A DNA stretch of 41,056 bases from Pseudonocardia sulfidoxydans NBRC 16205 (lineage in GTDB: Bacteria; Actinomycetota; Actinomycetes; Mycobacteriales; Pseudonocardiaceae). The stretch's first letter is position 1; each line of letters starts with the position of its first letter. The DNA is taken from the NCBI RefSeq assembly GCF_007989085.1, contig NZ_BJVJ01000053.1:1-41056 (forward strand), given 5' to 3'. The position numbers and the translations under genes were made by a program. The notes below the pieces were generated by a model. That model had not been told where the DNA came from. It made no database searches and saw only the letters and a program-made list of their open reading frames with translations. Positions 31,625-38,050 of this stretch are shown in pieces.

Positions 31625-31685
31625 GCCGAGTCCGACACAGGACTGCTTCGATCATGGAGCGAGCCAGTCCGGTGTCGAACTCGGC
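31625..31685. repeat. Inverted repeat with 21-bp arms downstream of formamidase
   Basis: GCCGAGTCCGACACAGGACTG (31625-31645; one base over the arm shown as GCCGAGT and CGACACAGGACTG) pairs with 31665-31685 with two mismatches around a 19-nt loop. It lies in the 234-bp non-coding stretch between fmdA and sigA. It is not obviously the same family as the 40-bp palindrome. It may be an RNA hairpin or a small mobile element. Confidence 0.7.
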
Positions 31686-31742
31686 GGATCGCTCCGGCCA
31701 GGCCCGCGGCGGCGCCGGGAGGGCGGGCAGGAGCGCGGCGAG

Positions 31743-31779
31743 CCGGTGCCCGGGACGCACGTGGCGTCCCGGGCACCGG
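31743..31779. terminator. Bidirectional hairpin terminator between fmdA and sigA
   Basis: CCGGTGCCCGGGACGC (31743-31758) and its perfect complement (31764-31779) form a 16-bp stem with loop ACGTG, directly before the sigA stop. There is no U-tract, as is common for actinobacterial hairpins. It serves two converging genes. Confidence 0.75.
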
Positions 31780-31788
31780 GTACGACCG

Positions 31789-33171
31789 TCAGTCCAGGTA
31801 GTCGCGCAGGACCTGGGACCGCGACGGGTGGCGCAGCTTCGACATCGTCTTCGACTCGATCTGGCGGATCCGCTCACGGGTCACGCCGTAGACCTGGCCG
31901 ATCTCGTCGAGGGTGCGGGGCTGGCCGTCGGTCAGGCCGAAGCGCAGCCGGACGACGCCCGCCTCACGCTCGGACAGCGTGGCCAGCACCGACTGCAGCT
32001 GGTCCTGCAGCAGCGTGAAGCTCACCGCGTCGACCGCGACGACAGCCTCGGAGTCCTCGATGAAGTCACCGAGCTGGCTGTCGCCCTCGTCGCCGATGGT
32101 CTGGTCGAGCGAGATGGGCTCCCGGGCGTACTGCTGGATCTCCAGCACCTTCTCCGGGGTGATGTCCATCTCCTTGGCCAGCTCCTCCGGGGTGGGCTCA
32201 CGGCCCAGGTCCTGGAGCAGCTCGCGCTGGATGCGGCCCAGCTTGTTGATGACCTCGACCATGTGCACCGGGATACGGATGGTGCGGGCCTGGTCGGCCA
32301 TCGCGCGGGTGATGGCCTGACGGATCCACCACGTCGCGTACGTCGAGAACTTGTAGCCCTTGGTGTAGTCGAACTTCTCGACCGCACGGATCAGGCCCAG
32401 GTTGCCCTCCTGGATCAGGTCCAGGAACGCCATACCGCGGCCGGTGTAGCGCTTGGCCAGCGACACGACGAGACGCAGGTTCGCCTCGAGCAGGTGGTTC
32501 TTGGCGCGCTCACCGTCGCGGACGATCCAGCGCAGGTCGCGCCGCAGCTGCGGGGAGACCTTCTCACCGGACTCGATCGCCCGGCGCAGCCGCTCGGCCG
32601 CGTAGAGGCCGGCCTCGATGCGCTTGGCGAGCTCGACCTCCTCCTCGGCATTGAGCAGCGCGACCTTGCCGATCTGCTTGAGGTACGCGCGGACCGAGTC
32701 GGCCGAGGCGGTGAGCTCGGCGTCCTTGCGGGCCTGCCGCAGCGCCTCCGACTCCTCCTCGTCCCAGACGAAGTCGCCCGACTGCTTCTGCTGCGAGCTG
32801 CGCGTGGTCGGGGCACGACGGTTGGCGCCGGTGTTGGTCGGCTCCTCTTCTTCGTCGTCCTCGTCATCGTCGTCGGAGTCGTCCGAGTCGGCCGTCTCGG
32901 GCTCGTCGTCGACCTCGAGGTCGTCGAGCTCGACGTCCTCGAGCTCACCCGCCTCGGGTGCGCCGTCGAGCTCGGCCTCGTCGCCGTCGCCCTCGCCGTC
33001 GGCCTTCTTGGTGGCCGGCTTGGCAGCCGACCCGGCCCGCGGGCGCGTCGTCTTCGTCGCGGTCTTCTTCGGGGCTCCCGTCGTACCCGCCTTGCGGCGG
33101 CGGGTCGGTGCCGGCGCGACCGCCTCGTCGACGGTCGAGTCGGTGCGGGTTGCGGAGTCTGCGGCTGCCAC
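31789..33171 (-). CDS. sigA: Primary RNA polymerase sigma factor (SigA/HrdB/RpoD)
   Basis: A 460-residue group 1 sigma factor. Residues 1-60 are Lys/Arg/Ala-rich and 60-115 strongly acidic, the usual actinobacterial extension. Region 1.2 starts about residue 155 (ASADSVRAYLKQIGKVALLN). Regions 2.1-2.4 span about 226-296 (NLRLVVSLAKRYTGRGMAFL, FSTYATWWIRQAITRAMADQ). Region 3 is about 300-375, and region 4 has the helix-turn-helix LDEIGQVYGVTRERIRQIES (421-440). It directs housekeeping transcription. The stop is next to a bidirectional hairpin; a candidate -10 is at 33327-33322. Confidence 0.97.
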   Translation of the reverse strand: MAAADSATRTDSTVDEAVAPAPTRRRKAGTTGAPKKTATKTTRPRAGSAAKPATKKADGEGDGDEAELDGAPEAGELEDVELDDLEVDDEPETADSDDSDDDDEDDEEEEPTNTGANRRAPTTRSSQQKQSGDFVWDEEESEALRQARKDAELTASADSVRAYLKQIGKVALLNAEEEVELAKRIEAGLYAAERLRRAIESGEKVSPQLRRDLRWIVRDGERAKNHLLEANLRLVVSLAKRYTGRGMAFLDLIQEGNLGLIRAVEKFDYTKGYKFSTYATWWIRQAITRAMADQARTIRIPVHMVEVINKLGRIQRELLQDLGREPTPEELAKEMDITPEKVLEIQQYAREPISLDQTIGDEGDSQLGDFIEDSEAVVAVDAVSFTLLQDQLQSVLATLSEREAGVVRLRFGLTDGQPRTLDEIGQVYGVTRERIRQIESKTMSKLRHPSRSQVLRDYLD

Positions 33172-33572
33172 CTAGGCCCTCTCGCTGCGTGCGCTCTGCT
33201 GTTCGCCGGAGACACGAAGGATCCGGCTGTCGAGATGTCGGGACTGATCGATGACCTCGCTGCGCCGCGGACCGCCGTCGATTGGTGTTCGGCCGGCCTC
33301 GTGGGGGCGGGGTACCGCGTCATTGTAACTACGTCGCCGCCGAGAGTTCGCACGTCGCGTGGGTCGCGTGGCGCGACACTGCGCCGGACGGTCGCCGCGA
33401 CGCCCTCGAAGGCCGCCCCGCGACGATCGGCGCAGGTCTCCCACATGGGAGTTCCGGCGTGTATCGGCCGGCGGCTGCGCCGATCCGGTGACGACGCCGT
33501 GCGTCCGCCGAACAGCCCCTCCGGACGCGCGCGGAGCTGCGGTGACCGGAGCGGGAACCACGGTGTGGTCGG
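33172..33572. other. Divergent intergenic region between sigA and the inositol monophosphatase gene
   Basis: About 400 bases with no frame showing coding bias on either strand. On the minus strand TACAAT (33327-33322) is a good -10 candidate for sigA and would give a leader of about 150 nt. I see no clear promoter for the rightward gene and no structured RNA. Confidence 0.5.
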
Positions 33573-34454
33573 ATGTCGGCCATGCACGACCGAACCGATG
33601 CCGCGCCGTCCCCCGGGCCTCTCTCCGACGACCCCGCGGTGCTGCGCGCCGTCGCCGAGCAGGTGGCCCACGAGGCCGCCGCGCACCTGCGGTCGCTGCC
33701 GCCGCCGCGGCTGCCCTCCGGTGGTGACGTCGAGGGGGCGGTGCGCACCAAGTCGTCCCCGACCGACGTGGTGACCGCGGCGGACGAGGCCGTCGAGGCG
33801 CTGATCCGGGCGCGGCTCGCGCAGCTGCGTCCCGGTGAGCACGTGTTCGGGGAGGAGGACGGTGGCGACGCCGCGCGCGCCCGCTGGGTCGTGGACCCCA
33901 TCGACGGCACCGTCAACTACCTCTACGGCATCCCCGCGTACTCGATCTCGGTGGCCGCGGTCCAGCACGGCGAGTCCCTCGCCGGGGTGGTCGTCGATCC
34001 TGTGTCGGGGTGTACCTGGAGCGCGGCCCGCGGCGGGGGAGCGACGCTGGACGGGCGGCCACTGTCGGTCACCGCCGCTACCGACCTCGCCCAGTCCCTG
34101 GTGGCGACGGGCTTCTCCTACCGGGCCGAGCGCCGCGCGCGCCAGGCCCGCATGGTCGCGGGCATGCTGCCGCGGGTCCGCGACATCCGCCGGGCGGGGT
34201 CGTCGGCACTCGATGTCTGCGCGGTCGCGACGGGCCGGCTCGACGGGTACGTCGAACACGGCCTGAGCTGGTACGACTGGGCCGCCTCGGGCCTGATCGC
34301 CGCCGAGGCGGGCGCGGTCGTACGGGTGCCCGGCCCGCCCGGGGCCACGGCCCCCGACGACGGGCTGGGCGCGGAGGCGATCCTCGTCGCCACGCCCGGC
34401 ATCGCCGACGCACTGGCCGAGCTGGCCCGTGAGCAGGGCGCCGCCGAGGTCTGA
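33573..34454 (+). CDS. suhB: Inositol monophosphatase family protein (SuhB-like)
   Basis: A 293-residue Mg2+-dependent phosphatase. Metal ligands are in GEED (about residues 92-95), DPIDGTVNY (Asp108, Asp111) and YDWAASGLIAAEAGA near the C-terminus. An N-terminal stretch of about 20 residues is Pro/Asp-rich. The family dephosphorylates inositol phosphates and related sugar phosphates. The M. tuberculosis gene in this position (Rv2701c, next to sigA) is annotated suhB. Here it is divergent from sigA. ATG 33582 is a possible alternative start. Confidence 0.93.
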   Translation: MSAMHDRTDAAPSPGPLSDDPAVLRAVAEQVAHEAAAHLRSLPPPRLPSGGDVEGAVRTKSSPTDVVTAADEAVEALIRARLAQLRPGEHVFGEEDGGDAARARWVVDPIDGTVNYLYGIPAYSISVAAVQHGESLAGVVVDPVSGCTWSAARGGGATLDGRPLSVTAATDLAQSLVATGFSYRAERRARQARMVAGMLPRVRDIRRAGSSALDVCAVATGRLDGYVEHGLSWYDWAASGLIAAEAGAVVRVPGPPGATAPDDGLGAEAILVATPGIADALAELAREQGAAEV

Positions 34455-34481
34455 GGCGCGCGGCCCGCGGCCGGGCCCTGC

Positions 34482-35144
34482 TCAGCAGGACGCGTCGCGC
34501 GCTTCCTGCAGCGTCGTCGGGTCGACCGCGGGCGGCGGGGGGCCGGCCGTGCCGCCCTCGGCCGAGGTGTCGGCGGGCGGGTTGGCCAGCTGGTCGAGCA
34601 CGTCCTTCGCCGGGCGGCCCGGCTTCACGTCGGAGAACGCGGTGCCGACGGCGAAGTCGACGGTCTCGTCGGCGCGCGCGTCGCGCACCAGCTCGGTGCA
34701 CGGCAGCACGATCGCGAGGGTCGCCGCCGCCGCCGACCCGTTCGCACCGAACCGGATCTGGCCGCGGCACTCCAGGTCGCCGTCGGGGAACAGCGGGTCG
34801 TTGTCGGGCGCGCCGCCCTCGGCGAACCCCAGGTCGCCGAGCTGGGCCGCGACCAGGTTGGCCTGACCCCGCTGCCCGCCGCCGTTGAGCACCCGCACCT
34901 TCACCGCCGACGCCGCAGCCGGCGTCGTCGAGTCGAGCGAGGACGCTTCGACGACCTCACCCGCCGCCCCCGCGGCCGGGGTGGGACACGACACGGCCCC
35001 GGACCGGCCCGCCGCCGTGATCAGCACCGTCGTCCACGTGACCAGCGCGACGACGGCCAGCACCGACACCAGCACGACGACCGGACCACGGCGCCGCCGC
35101 TGGTACGGGCGCGTCGGCCGGGACGACACAGCGGCGGCGGCCAT
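34482..35144 (-). CDS. cei: Cell envelope integrity protein Cei-like, LytR C-terminal domain
   Basis: A 220-residue protein with a basic head (RPYQRRRRGP), one membrane segment (about residues 22-45, VVVLVSVLAVVALVTWTTVL) and an external LytR_C domain from about residue 77 (AVKVRVLNGGGQRGQANLVA). Cysteines in VSCP, ECRG, LPCTE and at the very C-terminus suggest disulfides outside the cell. By order of genes and domain it corresponds to Rv2700 (Cei) of M. tuberculosis, needed for envelope integrity. ATG 35144 overlaps the stop of the phosphotransferase gene by one base, so the two are coupled. The C-terminal 40 residues are Pro/Ala-rich. Confidence 0.88.
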   Translation of the reverse strand: MAAAAVSSRPTRPYQRRRRGPVVVLVSVLAVVALVTWTTVLITAAGRSGAVSCPTPAAGAAGEVVEASSLDSTTPAAASAVKVRVLNGGGQRGQANLVAAQLGDLGFAEGGAPDNDPLFPDGDLECRGQIRFGANGSAAAATLAIVLPCTELVRDARADETVDFAVGTAFSDVKPGRPAKDVLDQLANPPADTSAEGGTAGPPPPAVDPTTLQEARDASC

Positions 35145-36241
35145 CAGGAGATCCCCTCGTCGAGCACGTGATGGCCGAGGACGACGAGCGGGTCGACCGC
35201 CCCGTCGAGACCTTCGGCCATGTCGGCGGGCACCGAGCCCGCCCGTACCCGGGCGAGGATGCCCGCCAGGACGACGGCGAGCTTGAACGCCCCGAAGCCC
35301 GCGTACCAGGGCAGCGGTGCGAGGTCGAGACCCGAGCCCGCCGCGTAGGCGCTCGCGATGTCGGAGCGCAGGGGGAAGCCGGGCAGCCGGGTGGGCGACG
35401 GGATGTGCTGGGCCGCGCGCCAGACGGGGTGCTCGTCGGCCTGGCACCAGTAGACGAGCATGAGCCCGAGGTCGGCGAGCGGGTCGCCCAGCGTCGACAG
35501 CTCCCAGTCGAGCACCGCGAGGATGCGTCCCGGGTCGGTGGCGTCGAAGACGCAGTTGTCGATGCGGTAGTCGCCGTGGACGATCGTGTTGCGCTGCGTC
35601 GCGGGTACCGCGGCGGCCAGCCGGGTCGACAGCGCCGTGAGTGAGGACTCGGTGCCGGCACCGACGGTCAGCCCGCTCTCGCGCGCCGACTCCCACTGGG
35701 AGTTCCAGCGGCGCACCTGCCGGGACATGAAACCCTCGGGGCGCCCGAAGCCGGACAGCCCGGCCGCGTCGATGTCGACGGCGTGCAGCGCCACCAGGAC
35801 GTCGACCAGCGCGCCGCCGGCGCGGGCCCGGTCGGCGGGCGTGTCGGCCCAGCCGGCGGGCGGCTCCTCCAGCGGCACCACACCGTCGACGAGCTCCATG
35901 ACGTAACAGGGGGCGTCGACCGGTGCGCCGCCCTCGCTGTGCGCGAGGATCCGGGGGACCGGCACCGCGGTGTCGCGCAACGCGTCGACGACCGTGCGCT
36001 CACGTCCCATGTCGTGCGCCGTCGCCGCGACCGAACCCACCGGGGGGCGGCGCAGCACGACCGCGCCCGCGGCCGAGGTGACCCGGTAGGTGAGGTTGGA
36101 CCGGCCGGCCCCGATCAGCGAGAGCGAACACTCCTGCCAGGCGGGATCTCCGAGCTCGGAGGCGAGCCAGCGGCCGACTGCGGCGGGGTCGGCCCCCGGG
36201 GGCGAGGACGTGGCGGCTCCGGCGAGGGACTGATCGGGCAC
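35144..36241 (-). CDS. Phosphotransferase family protein (APH fold, ACAD10-like)
   Basis: A 365-residue aminoglycoside-phosphotransferase-fold kinase. SLIGAGRSNLTYRVTSAAG is the nucleotide loop, NTIVHGDYRIDNCVFD the catalytic loop (Asp in HGDYRIDN) and LAVLDWELSTLGDPLADLG the metal-binding segment. This subgroup is usually linked with acyl-CoA dehydrogenases and 4-hydroxy-fatty-acid breakdown rather than antibiotic resistance. GTG 36241 is preceded at 8 nt by TAGGGT (36255-36250), suggesting a leaderless message. It is absent from the corresponding place in the M. tuberculosis block and is translationally coupled to cei. Confidence 0.9.
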   Translation of the reverse strand: MPDQSLAGAATSSPPGADPAAVGRWLASELGDPAWQECSLSLIGAGRSNLTYRVTSAAGAVVLRRPPVGSVAATAHDMGRERTVVDALRDTAVPVPRILAHSEGGAPVDAPCYVMELVDGVVPLEEPPAGWADTPADRARAGGALVDVLVALHAVDIDAAGLSGFGRPEGFMSRQVRRWNSQWESARESGLTVGAGTESSLTALSTRLAAAVPATQRNTIVHGDYRIDNCVFDATDPGRILAVLDWELSTLGDPLADLGLMLVYWCQADEHPVWRAAQHIPSPTRLPGFPLRSDIASAYAAGSGLDLAPLPWYAGFGAFKLAVVLAGILARVRAGSVPADMAEGLDGAVDPLVVLGHHVLDEGIS

Positions 36242-36249
36242 GACCGCAG

Positions 36250-36255
36250 ACCCTA
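36250..36255 (-). promoter_or_regulatory. Candidate -10 for leaderless phosphotransferase-cei transcript
   Basis: TAGGGT on the minus strand ends 8 nt before GTG 36241, and no ribosome binding site is present. Confidence 0.4.
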
Positions 36256-36595
36256 GTGCCCCGGGGCGCCCGTCACGGCGGACTCGCGACGGGTGTCACG
36301 CACATGTTCGATGCGCGCGCATCAAGCCCGAGGTGACCTGCCGGATGTCGTTCCCGTCACCCGCTCGGCGACGAGTTGTCGGGTGGGGCGGCGCGGCGAC
36401 GCGGCCTCGGCTACCCTCTCGCCCCCGGGGGGACAGTCAGTACCGCGCCGCGGGCCGCGCACGCACGAAGACCTGTGCCGCGGACCGGGCCACTGCACTG
36501 AGACCGGCATCACGTCGAGGTCGGGCACAAACCCCGCGGTCGCGACGTTGTCGCGGCACGGCGAAGACACAGTGCAGAAGTTGAGGGTGGGAAAG
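36256..36595. other. Non-coding leader upstream of the DUF4193 gene
   Basis: About 340 bases lacking codon bias in any frame. It contains TACCCT (36412-36417), a possible -10 for the rightward gene, and imperfect GC-rich inverted repeats around 36475-36490. I identify no riboswitch or RNA gene. Confidence 0.4.
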
Positions 36596-36898
36596 ATGGC
36601 GACCGACTACGACGCTCCACGTCGCAACGAGAGCGACGACATGGCCGAGGACTCGCTCGACGAGCTCAAGGCCCGCCGCAACGAGGCGCAGTCGTCCGCG
36701 GTCGATGTCGACGAGTCGGACACTGCGGAGAGCTTCGAGCTCCCGGGCGCGGACCTGTCGGGCGAGGAGCTCACGGTCAAGGTGCTGCCCAAGCAGGCCG
36801 ACGAGTTCACGTGCGCGAGCTGCTTCCTCGTGCACCACCGAAGCCGGCTCGCGGAGACCCGCGGCGCGCAGTTCATCTGCCGCGACTGCGCGGCCTGA
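36596..36898 (+). CDS. DUF4193 domain protein (Rv2699c-like), predicted zinc-binding
   Basis: A 100-residue acidic protein, exactly the usual length. It starts MATDYDAPRRNESDDMAEDS and ends with a four-cysteine zinc site, FTCASCFLVHHRSRL and QFICRDCAA. The middle is acidic. The family is confined to actinobacteria; the function is unknown. ATG 36596 is preceded by a purine-rich GAGGGTGGGAAAG. It corresponds in order to Rv2699c. It is followed by a strong hairpin. Confidence 0.92.
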   Translation: MATDYDAPRRNESDDMAEDSLDELKARRNEAQSSAVDVDESDTAESFELPGADLSGEELTVKVLPKQADEFTCASCFLVHHRSRLAETRGAQFICRDCAA

Positions 36899-36909
36899 CA
36901 GTCGACCGG

Positions 36910-36949
36910 GAGCCCGGTCCCGTCCTCTCGCAGGGACGGGACCGGGCTC
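36910..36949. terminator. Bidirectional hairpin terminator
   Basis: GAGCCCGGTCCCGTCC (36910-36925) and its perfect complement (36934-36949) form a 16-bp stem with loop TCTCGCAG. It lies 12 bp after the DUF4193 stop and 28 bp before the end of the converging DUF3093 gene. Confidence 0.8.
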
Positions 36950-36977
36950 TCGACGTTCCCGTGCCGCTCCCGGCAGG

Positions 36978-37466
36978 TCAGCGGCGCGCGGCGGCCAGCA
37001 CCGCCCGGAGCTTGTCCGGGTCGCGGGTGCTGACGATCCAGTACGGCTCGTCGATGGTCGGGTCGACGTTCTCGATACGCACCACCGGGCCGACCCACGC
37101 GCGGTGCATCAGGAACGCCTGCGGGTCCAGCTGCGGCCCCAGCGCGACCTGCTTGTCCCGCTTGTCGACGGTGTCGGTCCGCCCGACAGCGCTCAACGGG
37201 ATCGTCTCGCCGGCGATCGTCAGGGACTCGTCGTCGACCCGCACACGGGTGCGGCCCAGCCAGAACAGCGCCCCCAGCAACAGCGGGACCGCGATGACGT
37301 AGCCGATCCACGACCGGAAGCCCGGGTAGCCCATGTGGATCTCGGCGCCGATCAGGACGCCGATCGCCGCAGCGACCAGGTACCACCACACCGGGACGTA
37401 CAACCGCTCGTCGAACGCAACACGGCCGGACGTCGCAGATTCCGGGGGTGACGGGTGCTCGCTCAC
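36978..37466 (-). CDS. DUF3093 domain membrane protein (Rv2698-like)
   Basis: A 162-residue protein with two membrane segments (YVPVWWYLVAAAIGVLIGAE and IGYVIAVPLLLGALFWLG) and a cytoplasmic C-terminal domain. That domain contains IPLSAVGRTDTVDKRDKQVA, AWVGPVVRIENVDPT and WIVSTRDPDKLRAVL, typical of DUF3093. The function is unknown; the family is actinobacterial and sits beside dut. GTG 37466 (VSEHPSPPESATSG) is chosen because TACCCT lies 8 nt before it on the minus strand, so the message is probably leaderless. Upstream frame extension overlaps dut. Confidence 0.88.
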   Translation of the reverse strand: MSEHPSPPESATSGRVAFDERLYVPVWWYLVAAAIGVLIGAEIHMGYPGFRSWIGYVIAVPLLLGALFWLGRTRVRVDDESLTIAGETIPLSAVGRTDTVDKRDKQVALGPQLDPQAFLMHRAWVGPVVRIENVDPTIDEPYWIVSTRDPDKLRAVLAAARR

Positions 37467-37474
37467 GGAGGCCA

Positions 37475-37484
37475 AGGGTAGCGT
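37475..37484. promoter_or_regulatory. Overlapping divergent -10 elements between DUF3093 and dut
   Basis: AGGGTAGCGT reads TAGCGT on the plus strand (37479-37484), 8 nt before GTG 37493. It reads TACCCT on the minus strand (37480-37475), 8 nt before GTG 37466. Two leaderless promoters would share bases 37479-37480 and could not be used at the same time. Confidence 0.45.
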
Positions 37485-37492
37485 CGTCCGTC

Positions 37493-38050
37493 GTGCCCGG
37501 CTCCCTCGACGCTCCCCAGCCCGAGCCAACCGCCGCGCCGCTGCCCGAGCCGTTCCCCGAGCCGCTCGCAGGCCCGGCGCTCGAGGTGGCGCTCGTCAGG
37601 CTGGACGCCGCCGTTCCGCTGCCCGCCTACGCCCGCCCCGGCGACGCCGGGGCCGACTTGGTCACCACGTCCGACGTGGCACTCGGTCCCGGTGAACGGG
37701 CCGTGGTCGGCACCGGCGTCGCGGTCGCGCTGCCCCCCGGCTACGCGGGCTTCGTCCACCCACGCTCCGGGCTCGCCGCCCGCGCGGGGCTGTCCGTCGT
37801 CAACACGCCGGGCACGATCGACTCCGGATACCGCGGCGAGATCCGTGTGTGTCTGATCAATCACGACCCTCGGACGGAACTCGTCCTGAGAAAGGGTGAC
37901 CGGATAGCCCAGTTGGTCGTTCAGAGAGTGGAACACGTCAGGTTCGTCGAGACCGACGTCCTGCCCGGCTCCGAACGCGGAGCCGGAGGCTACGGCTCCA
38001 CAGGGGGCCACGACCGGCTGTCCCAGCACGCCATCGAGGAGATTGCGTAG
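37493..38050 (+). CDS. dut: dUTP diphosphatase (deoxyuridine triphosphatase)
   Basis: A 185-residue trimeric dUTPase with all five motifs: PGDAGADLVT (1), HPRSGLAARAGL (2), GTIDSGYRGEIRV (3), RIAQLVVQRVE (4) and the C-terminal arm RGAGGYGSTGGH (5). It hydrolyses dUTP to dUMP, keeping uracil out of DNA. An N-terminal Pro/Glu-rich stretch of about 35 residues precedes the core. I use GTG 37493, which has a -10 at leaderless distance. Its TAG shares one base with the GTG of the next gene, which indicates coupling. Confidence 0.95.
   Translation: MPGSLDAPQPEPTAAPLPEPFPEPLAGPALEVALVRLDAAVPLPAYARPGDAGADLVTTSDVALGPGERAVVGTGVAVALPPGYAGFVHPRSGLAARAGLSVVNTPGTIDSGYRGEIRVCLINHDPRTELVLRKGDRIAQLVVQRVEHVRFVETDVLPGSERGAGGYGSTGGHDRLSQHAIEEIA

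Noticed and set aside
35144..36241. Aminoglycoside resistance gene
   Set aside because: The fold is shared, but motifs HGDYRIDN and DWELSTLGDPLADLG fit the ACAD10-like branch, and the genomic setting is housekeeping.
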